A stretch of 64,000 bases of DNA, taken from Rossellomorea aquimaris TF-12 (GTDB lineage: Bacteria; Bacillota; Bacilli; Bacillales; Bacillaceae_B). The stretch spans positions 124,001-188,000 of the forward strand of contig NZ_LQXM01000026.1 of the NCBI RefSeq assembly GCF_001648555.1. The letters are read 5' to 3'. This document shows, piece after piece, positions 29,530 through 39,265 of this stretch. The notes beneath the pieces are model-generated. The model saw only the letters and a program-made list of their open reading frames with translations, was not told where the DNA came from and searched no databases. The position numbers and the translations under genes are program-made. The first letter of the stretch is position 1, and each line of letters starts with the position of its first letter.

Positions 29530-31353
29530 ATGTCAAACGATACAGCTACGAAAAGTCTGCCTGGAAGAAAAGAGGTAGAGGAAAAGTTAACTTGGAGATT
29601 GGAAGATATATTTGAAAGTGATGCAGCATGGGAAAATGAGTATAAGGAAATTAAAGAATTAACTGGTAAGGCCGAAGAGTTTAAAGGAACATTGGGTGAA
29701 AGTGCAGACCAGTTATATAAAGCTCTTGCCTTTCAAGATGAAATCATGGAACGTATGGGTAAAGTATATACATATTCTCATATGCGTTATGATCAGGATA
29801 CGACAAATTCTCATTATCAAGGATTAGATGATCGTGCTAAAAGCCTATATACACAATTAGGAAGTAAGTTTGCTTACTTAGTACCTGAAGTTCTGTCTAT
29901 TGACGAGACTAAGCTTCAAAGCTACTTAAATGAGAAGGAAGAACTCCAGAAATACAAACACGCTTTAGAAGAAATTAATCTGCAACGCCCACATGTGTTA
30001 TCTGGCGAAGAGGAAGCCTTATTAGCCCAAGCATCTGAAGTTTTCAGTGCAGCCAGTAATACATTTGGAATGTTAAATAATGCAGACTTAGAATTTCCTA
30101 GCATTAAAGACGAGAATGGAGAGGAAGTCGACATTACCCATGGTCGCCTTATCCGCTTCTTGGAAAGCAGTGATCGTCGTGTGAGAGAAGAAGCATTCAA
30201 GAAGGTATACGAGACCTACGGTAAATTCGAAAATACATTTGCTTCTACTTTAAGTGGTACGGTTAAAAAAGATAATTTTGTGGCAAATGTAAGACATTAC
30301 GATTCTGCACGCCATGCAGCATTATCAAACAATAATATCCCTGAACAAGTTTATGATAATTTAGTGGAAACAGTTAATAAGAATCTACATCTGTTACAGC
30401 GTTATGTGAAATTACGTAAAAAAGTATTAGGTTTAGATGAGGTTCACATGTATGACCTGTACACTCCTCTTGTGAAAGAGGTAAAGATGGACGTCAGCTA
30501 TGATGAAGCTAAAGACATGATCTTAAGTGGATTAGAGCCATTAGGAGAAGAGTATGCAAAGGTGTTAAAGGAAGGCTTTGAAAGCCGTTGGGTAGATGTC
30601 GTAGAAAACAAAGGAAAAAGAAGCGGTGCATACTCATCGGGTGCCTATGGAACCAATCCGTATATTTTAATGAACTGGCAGGATAATGTAAATAATTTAT
30701 TTACGTTGGCTCATGAGTTTGGTCATAGTGTTCATAGTTACTATACTAGGTCAGCTCAACCATACACATATGGACACTACTCCATTTTCGTTGCGGAAGT
30801 TGCATCTACATGTAACGAAGCGCTGTTAAATGATTACCTTTTGAATACGATTGATGATGAGAAGAAGAGATTATACCTTTTAAATCATTATCTAGAAGGA
30901 TTTAGAGGAACGGTCTTCCGTCAAACAATGTTTGCTGAGTTTGAGCATCTCATCCATAAAAAGGCCCAAGAGGGTGAAGCGTTAACGTCTGATTTCTTAA
31001 CAAAAGAGTACTATGCATTAAATAAAAAATATTTTGGAGAAGATATAACTATTGATGAGGAAATAGGATTAGAATGGGCTCGTATTCCTCATTTCTACTA
31101 CAATTATTATGTATATCAATATGCAACTGGTTTTTCAGCAGCGACTGCATTAAGTCAACAAATTCTTGATGAGGGTCAACCAGCAGTAGAACGTTATATT
31201 GAGTTTCTAAAAGCGGGAAGCTCTGACTATCCAATTGAAGTATTAAAAAAGGCTGGAGTGGATATGACTACCTCTAAGCCAGTAGAAGATGCTTGTAAAG
31301 TGTTCGAAGAAAAACTTAACGAAATGGAAGAGCTTCTAGAGAAGCTGCAATAG
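29530..31353 (+). CDS. pepF: Oligoendopeptidase F (M3B)
   Basis: 607 residues from the ATG at 29530, seven bases after GGAGG; an ATG at 29524 touches the ribosome site. Zinc site HEFGH at 395-399 in FTLAHEFGHSVHSYY, with the downstream Glu in FVAEVASTCNEALL. Cytoplasmic peptidase that cuts peptides of roughly 7-17 residues, such as those imported by Opp. Own terminator follows. Confidence 0.95.
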   Translation: MSNDTATKSLPGRKEVEEKLTWRLEDIFESDAAWENEYKEIKELTGKAEEFKGTLGESADQLYKALAFQDEIMERMGKVYTYSHMRYDQDTTNSHYQGLDDRAKSLYTQLGSKFAYLVPEVLSIDETKLQSYLNEKEELQKYKHALEEINLQRPHVLSGEEEALLAQASEVFSAASNTFGMLNNADLEFPSIKDENGEEVDITHGRLIRFLESSDRRVREEAFKKVYETYGKFENTFASTLSGTVKKDNFVANVRHYDSARHAALSNNNIPEQVYDNLVETVNKNLHLLQRYVKLRKKVLGLDEVHMYDLYTPLVKEVKMDVSYDEAKDMILSGLEPLGEEYAKVLKEGFESRWVDVVENKGKRSGAYSSGAYGTNPYILMNWQDNVNNLFTLAHEFGHSVHSYYTRSAQPYTYGHYSIFVAEVASTCNEALLNDYLLNTIDDEKKRLYLLNHYLEGFRGTVFRQTMFAEFEHLIHKKAQEGEALTSDFLTKEYYALNKKYFGEDITIDEEIGLEWARIPHFYYNYYVYQYATGFSAATALSQQILDEGQPAVERYIEFLKAGSSDYPIEVLKKAGVDMTTSKPVEDACKVFEEKLNEMEELLEKLQ

Positions 31354-31357
31354 AAGA

Positions 31358-31396
31358 AGAGGGACGGACCTTATCCAACGGGTTCGTCCTTTTTAT
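31358..31396 (+). terminator. Terminator of pepF
   Basis: AGGGACGGACC pairs with GGGTTCGTCCT around a short loop, followed by TTTT. Confidence 0.8.
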
Positions 31397-31578
31397 AATT
31401 TATGAAATCCTCTAAATCGATTTCGATTCCCAAGGGAATAGAAAAATAGAAGGAGGGAAAGAAAGAGAATCGGGGATGTTAAATAGATGGGGATGAGACT
31501 CATTAGTCCAAGAATATTTATAAAAAAGCTTATGATGAACATGAAGAGGAGGACTCCATATTTTAACCAAATGCCCAT
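31393..31578 (-). CDS. YizD-like small membrane protein
   Basis: 61 residues, mostly hydrophobic, two membrane helices (about 5-24 and 30-50) and a basic tail NRNRFRGFHKL. GGAGGG before the ATG supports it. By place, between pepF and yjbH, it corresponds to yizD of B. subtilis, but I could not confirm homology. Its stop lies inside the pepF terminator. Confidence 0.55.
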   Translation of the reverse strand: MGIWLKYGVLLFMFIISFFINILGLMSLIPIYLTSPILFLSLLLFFYSLGNRNRFRGFHKL

Positions 31579-31799
31579 TTGATTCCCTCCAATTTCAGCT
31601 AGTCTTTATAATATGTATATGAAGAGAAAAAACAGAACATTCTTGGATTTTGACAATATTGTGAAATACCTTACAAACAACTTGCCAATACAAGTGGATA
31701 CATGATAATATAGCACTGTGAAGTTGATCACAAGCAAACATATACCCCTTTGTTTGACCGTGAAAAATTTCTCCCATCCCCTTTGTTCGTATTGAAAAA

Positions 31800-31821
31800 C
31801 CGATGTTGGAAACAACATCGG
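31800..31821 (-). terminator. Terminator of yjbI-yjbH
   Basis: CCGATGTTG and CAACATCGG (9 bp, 4-base loop), with TTTTTC on the minus strand. The rest of the gap 31579-31871 shows no gene. Confidence 0.88.
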
Positions 31822-31871
31822 CTTTTCTTGTTTATATGAACATATTTATATATTGATATAATAAATAGTCA

Positions 31872-32738
31872 TCATTTATTAATATATTTCCAGAACGTTC
31901 CGTGCTTCGCAGGGAGCTTTTTTACTTTTTGTTGTAAAGTCCATTTTTTCATTTGTATTTCTACTTCTTCAATAGACATATCATATACAACGGCTATTTC
32001 TTTAGATGCTACAACACGATAATACTCCATAAACACCTCAAGTGGAGGTAATGATTGCTTTTCAGGCTTAACTGCAAGCATCTCTTCAATGATGTGTACG
32101 TATACTTCATACGAATACAATCCAGTGATTTTCAATCCCTCATCTTCGATATTCTCATTAAAAAAGACGAGAGTTGGGATTTCATCCACTTCCATCTCAG
32201 ATGTGATTTTTACATCACATTGAAACGCTTTGGACGCGGAAGAAGAATTAATATCGTTCATAAATTCTTTTAAATCCAGCTTTGCAGATTGAGCGCATTC
32301 CTTTAATACTTCAATACTTGAAATATCTTGCTTCTCTAAGAATAATCTTTCTTGCAAAAATCTTAAAAAGCGAATTCCTGAATGCTTTCCTTGTAATTCT
32401 GCAGCCTTTATTGCAAAAGAAGCAAGGTATGGAGAATCTATAGGATTCTCTATCCATAAACTTCCGTCACAAGACATTCCAGACCGACTGGCGGTTTTCT
32501 CCCATTGCTGAGCTAAATCTTCTTTTTTACGTTTTGTTGCTAAGTTTAAGGATGAAAGCTGTCCGCTAAGAATATACCGAATACGAAAATATTGTCCGTA
32601 TTCAATATGCAACTTTTTCAAGATTGGTTCTAAAGCCCAACATTCTGGGCAAAGCGGATCAACGAACATATATATTTCTAGAGGTTTTTTTTCTGGTCCA
32701 CACCCTTTAAGGTGATTCCAACTTGTCTTTCTAGTCAA
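31872..32738 (-). CDS. yjbH: YjbH, ClpXP adaptor for Spx
   Basis: 288 residues from a TTG start that overlaps the yjbI stop by 8 bp, with AAAAGGA just before it. A DsbA-like thioredoxin fold with Cys30-Pro-Glu-Cys33 in VDPLCPECWALEP. YjbH binds Spx and speeds its degradation by ClpXP; it aggregates under stress, which frees Spx. Coupled with yjbI exactly as in B. subtilis. Confidence 0.94.
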   Translation of the reverse strand: MTRKTSWNHLKGCGPEKKPLEIYMFVDPLCPECWALEPILKKLHIEYGQYFRIRYILSGQLSSLNLATKRKKEDLAQQWEKTASRSGMSCDGSLWIENPIDSPYLASFAIKAAELQGKHSGIRFLRFLQERLFLEKQDISSIEVLKECAQSAKLDLKEFMNDINSSSASKAFQCDVKITSEMEVDEIPTLVFFNENIEDEGLKITGLYSYEVYVHIIEEMLAVKPEKQSLPPLEVFMEYYRVVASKEIAVVYDMSIEEVEIQMKKWTLQQKVKKLPAKHGTFWKYINK

Positions 32739-33132
32739 CGTCTGTTCCTTTTGGTGTTTCAGTATTCACCATATGATGAGCAGTTAAGACCAGTCTGTGA
32801 TAAAAATCTTCTCTGATTGGACCCTCTAGATCAACCTCATCCATAGCTTCGTACATACAATTTAACCACGCTTTTGCCCTTGCTTCTGTTATGGGGAAAG
32901 GTAAATGTCTTGCACGTAGCATTGGATGTCCATGTTCTTCTGTATAAATTGCTGGACCACCTAGATATTGAGTTAAAAATTGCTTTTGTTTACGAGCCGT
33001 TTCTGTTAAATCATCCGGAAAGATCGATGCCAATTCTGGATGTTCAGATACTCTTTTATAAAAGACCTCAACGAGCATGGAGAGTTTCTTTTCGCCGATC
33101 AGATTATAAGGCATTTGTGGTTTCTCGACCAT
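32731..33132 (-). CDS. yjbI: YjbI, truncated haemoglobin (group II)
   Basis: 133 residues, length of group II truncated globins. Proximal haem ligand His76 in LRARHLPFPIT; the distal pocket has Tyr in VEVFYKRV and Trp in KAWLNCMYEAM, typical of this group. Binds oxygen; in B. subtilis linked to protection against peroxides and to YjbH. First gene of yjbI-yjbH. AAAGGAG precedes the ATG. Confidence 0.94.
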   Translation of the reverse strand: MVEKPQMPYNLIGEKKLSMLVEVFYKRVSEHPELASIFPDDLTETARKQKQFLTQYLGGPAIYTEEHGHPMLRARHLPFPITEARAKAWLNCMYEAMDEVDLEGPIREDFYHRLVLTAHHMVNTETPKGTDVD

Positions 33133-33309
33133 AAGAATGACTCCTTTTTACTTAGATTGTATGTTTATTCTAGCAAGCCTTCCTGTATATCTCAAACAAA
33201 TCGCCTTACATCATTTAATAATCACTATAATAGTGTGGCTTTTTTCCTACTGATTATCCTTGCAAAGAGAGAGAGTTGCAAATGCTAATATACATGAAAG
33301 GTAGTTTCC

Positions 33310-33368
33310 TTATATAAGAAAAAGCTCATTTATGATGAAAATACAAATGAGCTTTTTCTTATATGAAT
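33310..33368. terminator. Terminator of yjbJ
   Basis: TATATAAGAAAAAGCTCATT pairs with AATGAGCTTTTTCTTATATG, about 20 bp. It lies between the start of yjbI and the stop of yjbJ, both on the minus strand, and ends yjbJ. Confidence 0.9.
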
Positions 33369-33393
33369 GCTTTTTTTCTAGTTTTAAAGAAGT

Positions 33394-34041
33394 CTATGCA
33401 AAATATGAAGTTGTAACCTTTTTTACGTAATTCGTTGTTTCTTTAAAAGGCGGGATTCCATTATATTTATCTACATTTCCTGGACCTGCATTATAAGCAG
33501 CTAGAGCCAAATGAATATCCCCATTATATTTATCCAACATTTGTTTTAAATATTTTGCCCCGGCAAATACGTTTTCTTCAGGGTCAAAGATATTTGTAAC
33601 ACCAAGTCCTCTTGCTGTACTAGGCATTAACTGCATCAACCCTGAAGCACCAGCATGACTGACGGCATTAGGATTAAAGTTTGATTCTTGTTTAATAACG
33701 GACTGGATTAGCTTCTTTGGAAGCTTGAATGTATCTGCTGCTCGAGAAATAATAGAATCAATACTTTGTGGGGAATGCCACTCTTTATTGTTTACAGTTG
33801 GTAGAGGCGGAACTTTATTTTGAGCAGAAGCAGTTAAAGGTAGTTGACTTTCGATCATTTCTTTCACTGCTCCTAGAGCATTTGCAGAGAATGAAGGTTT
33901 ATTTGTAGAAAGAAGGGCTTGATTTAATAGCTGTTGAAACATATCCGTAGACTGATTGCTACTATTTTGAGCCGATGATATGGAACCTAAACTTCCAAGG
34001 GCCTGTATTTCCATTATTGTTTTCAACTGTTGCACATTCAT
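33394..34041 (-). CDS. yjbJ: YjbJ, lytic transglycosylase (SLT domain)
   Basis: 215 residues. The first 90 are low in complexity, rich in Ser, Gln and Asn. Then a goose-lysozyme-like SLT domain: catalytic Glu119 in IKQESNFNP, followed by SGLMQLMPSTARGLG and ALAAYNAGPGNVDKY. Cuts glycan strands of peptidoglycan. No signal peptide is visible at the N terminus, so export must use another route or occur on lysis; this is true of some relatives. Confidence 0.91.
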   Translation of the reverse strand: MNVQQLKTIMEIQALGSLGSISSAQNSSNQSTDMFQQLLNQALLSTNKPSFSANALGAVKEMIESQLPLTASAQNKVPPLPTVNNKEWHSPQSIDSIISRAADTFKLPKKLIQSVIKQESNFNPNAVSHAGASGLMQLMPSTARGLGVTNIFDPEENVFAGAKYLKQMLDKYNGDIHLALAAYNAGPGNVDKYNGIPPFKETTNYVKKVTTSYFA

Positions 34042-34108
34042 TAACCTGACTCCAATCCGATATTGATATTTATGGGGTTTTTTCGCAAAAATAGTTGATT
34101 TTAAACAT

Positions 34109-34248
34109 GGTCTGTCAACTAGTATCTACTAGATGGTGAGGAGAACGGTCACGCCTTCTGGCGAGCATCATCAGCTTCGCTTCCTCGGGAATTTTACGAT
34201 GTTCCCCTCACCAATTATAAGAAAATCCGTAAAAGAGTTTAATAGTGA
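34109..34248. repeat. Dispersed palindromic element, family C copy 1
   Basis: Resembles 38802-38970: GTCAACTAGTATCTACTAGATGG at the left, CATCAGCTTCGCTTCCTCGGG in the middle and AAAAGAGTTTAATAGTG at the right. The arms GGTGAGGAGAAC and GTTCCCCTCACC are inverted repeats. No coding capacity. Confidence 0.75.
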
Positions 34249-34296
34249 AACAACAATCTAATCGAAAAAGCGACGTGTACTTAATGCATGTATCGG

Positions 34297-34884
34297 TTAC
34301 TTTTTTGTTTGTTTTATCTTTTCGCGATAAAATCGTTTGATTTTATTTTCTGTCTTTCGAACAGGAATGGATAGCTCCTGTAATAGTTCAAGGAAGATTT
34401 TTTCTCCAAACTCTCTATTCGTCACCTCGTATTCTAACTCAAAGTCTACTTTATTTAAATAGGAACTCTGGTCAAAAACAAGCAGACCACCCCTGTATTC
34501 TATCTCAGCTCTATTAGTCGTTAGCGTTCCAAAATGCTCCAGGGAGCTAATGGGAATAGAAAGCATATTTAATACATCCTTTACCTCACCATCTGGAAAC
34601 TCTCCTTCTTTTAATAGAGAAAGTGATTCCTTATGGGAAAGAGGTTGATTGGTTTCAAGCAAACCCTCTTCCAAAGGGGTTTTTAACGTTAAGGTGAATT
34701 CATCATTTTTCTCCCTGATTCTTAAGGCAGAGCTTTGATCCTTTAAAAGAAATAAAGGCGTGTCCAAATAATGATTGTCCTGGGATTTAAATTCTGATTG
34801 TGGAATCTTAAAATGTGAAGTTAAAGCATCAAATTCATCTTCAGTCAATAAATTTTTAAATTCTATTTCGATTTCTTGTGCCAC
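34297..34884 (-). CDS. yjbK: YjbK, CYTH-domain phosphatase/cyclase-like protein
   Basis: 195 residues if it starts at the GTG at 34884, eight bases after AAAGGA; this gives M-AQEIEIEFKN, the normal beginning of the family. Longer readings start from poorly placed codons. CYTH signature ExExK at Glu6-Glu8-Lys10, followed by the beta-tunnel with ALRIREKNDEFTLTLK and IEYRGGLLVFDQSSY. CYTH proteins act on triphosphates (thiamine triphosphate, tripolyphosphate, ATP). Substrate here not known. Confidence 0.88.
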   Translation of the reverse strand: MAQEIEIEFKNLLTEDEFDALTSHFKIPQSEFKSQDNHYLDTPLFLLKDQSSALRIREKNDEFTLTLKTPLEEGLLETNQPLSHKESLSLLKEGEFPDGEVKDVLNMLSIPISSLEHFGTLTTNRAEIEYRGGLLVFDQSSYLNKVDFELEYEVTNREFGEKIFLELLQELSIPVRKTENKIKRFYREKIKQTKK

Positions 34885-35012
34885 AGGAAGCATCCTTTCA
34901 CTTCGTAATATATCTATTATCTCTTTTGTAGAAAGGAACTTCAATGTTTAGATGAAACGTTTATCTTATGTTAAAATAGTACTGATTGTTTGAAGGAAGG
35001 ATGAATAAAGCC

Positions 35013-35387
35013 ATGAGAAAAATAATTCAATTTCACAAAACGACTTATGACAATGAGGCATTACTATTACATACAGATCAAGGAGATCTCTTAAAAGATA
35101 CTTCAGCTGCCTGTCAAATAATTGCAGACTCTGAACAGTTTTCTTTTGTATATCTGGCAGAAAACGAGGAAGAGTATGTCTATTTGTATTTAGAAGAACC
35201 GATGTGGGAAGAAATTAAAAGAGCATTGGAAAATAATACTCCTGTTATCGCTAAAAGTGATAATTACTCACTGAGTCTAGATCAATTTCATGAAGAATTA
35301 TCTTATTTGATTAGTAACATTGAAGGAAATGGTAACTATGGTGACGAAATGGTTAAAAAGGTTGAAAGCGTATTTATAAATCAGTAA
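35013..35387 (+). CDS. yjbL: YjbL, unknown conserved protein
   Basis: 124 residues from the ATG at 35013, with GAAGGAAGG twelve bases upstream; an ATG at 35001 touches that site. B. subtilis YjbL is 122 residues. Acidic, with no membrane segment. It diverges from yjbK and precedes relQ on the same strand. No known function. Confidence 0.72.
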   Translation: MRKIIQFHKTTYDNEALLLHTDQGDLLKDTSAACQIIADSEQFSFVYLAENEEEYVYLYLEEPMWEEIKRALENNTPVIAKSDNYSLSLDQFHEELSYLISNIEGNGNYGDEMVKKVESVFINQ

Positions 35388-35491
35388 GCTCTTCTAGCCA
35401 TTTTCGATTGCTTACAATAGAAAGATAGACACTATTGCAACAATAGATTTGATAATTTAGACGTTGGGTGTCCCTGAAAGAGGTGAGGGGA

Positions 35492-36154
35492 ATGAATCAT
35501 TGGGAACAATTTTTAGCTCCTTATAAGCAAGCAGTTGATGAATTGAAAATAAAGCTTAAAGGAATGAGGGGAGAGTATGAGCTCCACAACATACACTCCC
35601 CCATCGAATTTGTTACAGGAAGAGTAAAACCAATAGCAAGCATCTTAGATAAAGCAAATCAGAAAGGCATTAAACTTTCTAATATTGAAACGGAAATGCA
35701 AGATATAGCAGGTTTGAGGATGATGTGTCAATTCGTGGAAGATATCCATGTTGTTGTAAATCAACTCCGAACTCGAAAAGACTTTACCATTATTGAAGAG
35801 AGAGATTATGTTACTAATAAAAAACCTAGTGGATATCGATCCTATCATGTTGTGATTGACTATCCAGTCCAAACGATTCATGGAGAAAAAAATATTCTTG
35901 TTGAAGTCCAAATTCGAACTTTATCGATGAATTTTTGGGCAACAATAGAACATTCTTTGAATTATAAATATAGTGGTCAATTTCCTGAGGAGATCCGCCT
36001 TCGTCTACAGGGAGCTGCTGAAGCATCCTTTCGCTTAGACGAAGAAATGAGTTTGATTCGAGAAGAAATTCAAGAGGCACAAGCGATATTCACAAACAAG
36101 AAAGACAAAGATCAGCGCAGGAGCGGTTCAAATGGTCCCTATAAAAGTAGCTGA
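35492..36154 (+). CDS. relQ: Small alarmone synthetase RelQ (YjbM, SAS1)
   Basis: 220 residues from ATG 35492 after GAGGTGAGGGG. A stand-alone (p)ppGpp synthetase domain: GRVKPIASILDKA, DIAGLRMMCQF, KPSGYRSYHVVIDYPV and VEVQIRTLSMNFWATIEH, with no hydrolase part. Makes pppGpp, ppGpp or pGpp from GTP, GDP or GMP and ATP in the cytoplasm as a homotetramer. Followed by the NAD kinase gene 18 bp on, one operon. Confidence 0.94.
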   Translation: MNHWEQFLAPYKQAVDELKIKLKGMRGEYELHNIHSPIEFVTGRVKPIASILDKANQKGIKLSNIETEMQDIAGLRMMCQFVEDIHVVVNQLRTRKDFTIIEERDYVTNKKPSGYRSYHVVIDYPVQTIHGEKNILVEVQIRTLSMNFWATIEHSLNYKYSGQFPEEIRLRLQGAAEASFRLDEEMSLIREEIQEAQAIFTNKKDKDQRRSGSNGPYKSS

Positions 36155-36172
36155 ATGAAGGGAGTAAAACGA

Positions 36173-36970
36173 ATGAAGTTTGCTATAACGTCTAAAGGTG
36201 ATTCAAAATCTAATACCCTTATGCACAAAATGAGGACATACCTTCAGGATTTTAATCTTATCTATGATGATGATCAACCGGATATTGTGATTTCTGTTGG
36301 AGGAGACGGTACGCTACTTTATGCATTTCACCGTTATCGATCAAGACTGGATAAAACAGCATTTGTAGGTGTGCATACTGGACATTTGGGGTTTTATGCA
36401 GATTGGGTACCAGAAGAAATCGAGAAATTAGTTATTGCTATAGCAAAAACACCGTATCAAATTATTGAATACCCATTATTAGAAACAATCATTCGCTACC
36501 AGCACGGAGGTAAAGAGACCCGTTACTTAGCGTTAAATGAATCTACTGTAAAGAGCGTGGAAGGTACACTTGTTATGGATGTTGAAATTAGAGGTCAGCA
36601 TTTTGAACGCTTTAGAGGAGATGGGTTATGTCTTTCGACCCCATCAGGGAGTACTGCTTATAATAAGGCCTTAGGGGGTGCGATTATACACCCATCTCTT
36701 CCTGCCATACAATTTGCAGAAATGGCATCCATTAATAATCGTGTCTTTCGAACGATAGGGTCACCATTAATTTTACCTGCTCATCATACCTGTATGCTAA
36801 AACCTGTGAATGGACCTGATTTCTTAATTACTATTGATCATCTCTCTTTACTCCATAAAGACGTCAAATCGATTCAATATCGTGTAGCCGATGAAAAGAT
36901 TCGTTTTGCTAGGTTCCGTCCATTTCCTTTCTGGAAAAGAGTTCATGACTCATTTGTGGCTGATGAATAA
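36173..36970 (+). CDS. nadK: NAD kinase
   Basis: 265 residues from ATG 36173 after AAGGGAG; an ATG at 36155 directly follows the relQ stop and has no site of its own. Nucleotide-binding GGDGT at 43-47, and the second conserved block [17 protein letters not shown]. Phosphorylates NAD to NADP. It corresponds to yjbN/ppnKA (nadF). Its end overlaps the next gene. Confidence 0.95.
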   Translation: MKFAITSKGDSKSNTLMHKMRTYLQDFNLIYDDDQPDIVISVGGDGTLLYAFHRYRSRLDKTAFVGVHTGHLGFYADWVPEEIEKLVIAIAKTPYQIIEYPLLETIIRYQHGGKETRYLALNESTVKSVEGTLVMDVEIRGQHFERFRGDGLCLSTPSGSTAYNKALGGAIIHPSLPAIQFAEMASINNRVFRTIGSPLILPAHHTCMLKPVNGPDFLITIDHLSLLHKDVKSIQYRVADEKIRFARFRPFPFWKRVHDSFVADE

Positions 36971-37868
36971 AGAAATGAAACCATATTCACTGGAATGGAT
37001 CGTCGATTCTTCCTATGAAGGAAAGCTTTTGAGGGAATTTCTTATTGATCAACAAATTTCTAAACGAACCTTGACCTCCGTTAAATTTGACGGAGGTTTA
37101 ATAACTGTAAATGGTAAAGAAGTGAATGTAAGGTATGTACTTCATGAAAGGGACTTTGTAAAAATAACCTTTCCTAAGGAAGTAAGTAGTGATGCTTTGG
37201 TTGGGAAGGAATTTCCTTTAACCATTGTCTATGAGGACAATGATGTTCTTATAATAGACAAGGATTGGGGAATACCGTCTATCCCTACAAACGATCATGA
37301 TGTAAATAGTCTCGCTGCAGGAATATATGGATATTATCAGAGGGTGGGTATTTCTTCAACGGTTCATATAGTAACCCGCTTAGATAAAGATACTTCTGGA
37401 CTTATATTAATTGCAAAACACCGTCATGTTCATCATTTATTCAGCCTCCAGCAGAAGGACAGAAGGATTCAGAGAAGCTATGAAGCAATAGCTCAAGGAA
37501 AACTTCTGTTTCAAAAAGGAACGATAGAAGCCCCTATAGGACGAAAAGACGATAGTATAATTGAAAGAGAAGTTCGTGAAGACGGACAACCTGCTATTAC
37601 ACATTATGATGTCTTAAAACAATATAAAGGCTTTGCACACGTTCAGTTAAAACTTGAAACAGGCAGAACGCATCAGATTAGAGTCCATATGTCTTCAATC
37701 GGTCATCCTTTAGTAGGAGATGATTTATACGGTGGGGATTTGAATATATTAAACAGGCAAGCCCTTCATTGTAGATCTTTAGCATTTTTCCATCCCATAA
37801 AAAGAATTTGGATGAGCTTCAGTTCTATGTTACCAGAAGATATGAAGAACCTCCTTGATGGAAGGTGA
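36963..37868 (+). CDS. yjbO: YjbO, RluA-family pseudouridine synthase
   Basis: 301 residues from ATG 36963, overlapping the nadK stop by 8 bp; ATG 36975 (297 residues) is equally possible, and neither has a clear ribosome site, pointing to coupling. An S4-like N-terminal part ([17 protein letters not shown]) is followed by the catalytic domain with the active Asp in [13 protein letters not shown] and [19 protein letters not shown]. Modifies uridine in RNA, probably rRNA; target not known. Confidence 0.92.
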   Translation: MNKEMKPYSLEWIVDSSYEGKLLREFLIDQQISKRTLTSVKFDGGLITVNGKEVNVRYVLHERDFVKITFPKEVSSDALVGKEFPLTIVYEDNDVLIIDKDWGIPSIPTNDHDVNSLAAGIYGYYQRVGISSTVHIVTRLDKDTSGLILIAKHRHVHHLFSLQQKDRRIQRSYEAIAQGKLLFQKGTIEAPIGRKDDSIIEREVREDGQPAITHYDVLKQYKGFAHVQLKLETGRTHQIRVHMSSIGHPLVGDDLYGGDLNILNRQALHCRSLAFFHPIKRIWMSFSSMLPEDMKNLLDGR

Positions 37869-37903
37869 AAAAGAGATTCCTTACAAATAGGAATCTCTTT
37901 TTC
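37867..37903. terminator. Terminator between yjbO and prpE
   Basis: AAAAAGAGATTCC pairs with GGAATCTCTTTTT; works for both convergent genes. Confidence 0.93.
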
Positions 37904-38641
37904 TCAATCAAATGGACGAAATTTTTCTTCTACGAATGGCATGGTAGATGGGACACTTACCAATTCAATTTCAGGGTATCGTAATGCCGTAAGTTTCCCA
38001 CCAAAAACAGCTCCAGTATCAACATTTACAGTATGATTTACGATACGTGCTTCTTTTACTGGGGTATGACCATACACAATCCAACTGTCCCCTTTATATT
38101 CCTTTGCCCAATCTTTCCTAACAGGAGTTCCATCTTCGTTTTTTTCACCAGTAATATCCCCATAAAGAACAAAGGTTTTCACTCGATTATCTTTTTTTCC
38201 TATGTATTCTTCTTTAATTCCTGCATGGGCAATGACTAATTTACCTCCTTCAAAGACTTGGTAAAGAGGAGAATTCTCATATAAATGAATAAACATTTCT
38301 TTGTAACGGTCTCTCTCAGACATGGGTAGTGTGCCTAGTTCTGCAACTGTCGTTTCTAATCCGTGGAGAATTTTCACATTATTTCCTAGAAAGTAGCGAT
38401 AAAGCTTATTACAATGGTTACCAGGGACATAATATACTAGACCTTGTTGAAAAAGGTTATATATGACCGAAATTACTTCAAGGGAATGGTGACCACGATC
38501 GGTTAAGTCACCGACAAGACCCAGCAGCCGATTCTCAGGGTGGATGGGGATGCCTGTATCCCATTTATAGCCTAACTTCAATGTCAATTCCTTAAACTCC
38601 TGATAGCAACCGTGAATGTCACCGATAATATCAATTTTCAT
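37904..38641 (-). CDS. prpE: PrpE, bis(5'-nucleosyl)-tetraphosphatase
   Basis: 245 residues of the calcineurin-like PPP family. Metal and phosphate sites: GDIHG at 7-11, GDLTDRG, GNHCNKL, and the later His in VIAHAG and YGHTPV. B. subtilis PrpE (YjbP) hydrolyses diadenosine tetraphosphate and acts in spore germination. AGAAGGTG precedes the ATG. Convergent with yjbO. Confidence 0.93.
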   Translation of the reverse strand: MKIDIIGDIHGCYQEFKELTLKLGYKWDTGIPIHPENRLLGLVGDLTDRGHHSLEVISVIYNLFQQGLVYYVPGNHCNKLYRYFLGNNVKILHGLETTVAELGTLPMSERDRYKEMFIHLYENSPLYQVFEGGKLVIAHAGIKEEYIGKKDNRVKTFVLYGDITGEKNEDGTPVRKDWAKEYKGDSWIVYGHTPVKEARIVNHTVNVDTGAVFGGKLTALRYPEIELVSVPSTMPFVEEKFRPFD

Positions 38642-38801
38642 TTTTTCACCTTCTTTAAAGATTCTTATTCATTTTTCTTTTCATTTTACATGTTTTATGA
38701 CATATTAATGTTTCGGTGTTACAAAATAAAAAGATGTTTAAAAATAATTTAGCCTCTTTTCTTAAAGCTTGTTGCGTTATCACATGAGGTGTGCAATAGG
38801 C

Positions 38802-38970
38802 TTTGTCAACCAGTATGTGCTGGATGGCGAGGGAAACTGCTCCTCTTTCAACTAGCGTTCGGTGGAGCCTCGTCAGCTTCGCTTCCGGGGTCACGCCAAG
38901 CCCAAAAATGGAGTGTACGCAGTTCCCTTCACCATCAAAAATAAAGTTCGTGACAGAGTTTAGTATTTAG
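38802..38970. repeat. Dispersed palindromic element, family C copy 2
   Basis: The gap 38642-39332 holds no gene. TGTCAACCAGTATGTGCTGG and GATGGCGAGGGAAACTGC at the left, CGTCAGCTTCGCTTCCGGG inside, GCAGTTCCCTTCACCATC and GTTCGTGACAGAGTTTAGTA at the right. The left arm (38823-38840) is the near-exact inverse of the right (about 38919-38936). Confidence 0.8.
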
Positions 38971-39082
38971 AAGAAACATTTCAAAAAGAGGGATTCCATG
39001 TACTCAAGCAAAGATGGACCACTGCTCTCTTTAAAAAAGTTGTTTTCTAAAAGTTTACTTCTTTTTATATAAAATCAAAAAA

Positions 39083-39210
39083 ACATGCTTAGAAAAGTTG
39101 ATTTTCGCTGCAAGTGATCGACTCCCTAAGAAAGCAGTCATTCTGGAGAAGAATTCAACCACATCTGTCCTTTTGCAAAATAGCAACAAAGTTTTCGATA
39201 AGAGCTTATT
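39083..39210. repeat. Decayed dispersed repeat, family B
   Basis: CATGCTTAGAAAAGTTGATT, then GATCGACTCCC, and AAATAGCAACAAAGTTTTCG at the right. The same three blocks appear in the same order at 44254-44505, with the GC-rich centre lost here. Confidence 0.65.
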
Positions 39211-39265
39211 TAAAAGAGTTTTACCCAACACATAAATTCAATACGTGTAACTTAATGGGCGACAA

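Noticed and set aside
38655-38894. Minus-strand frame of 79 codons
   Set aside because: Lies across a family C repeat; no ribosome site.
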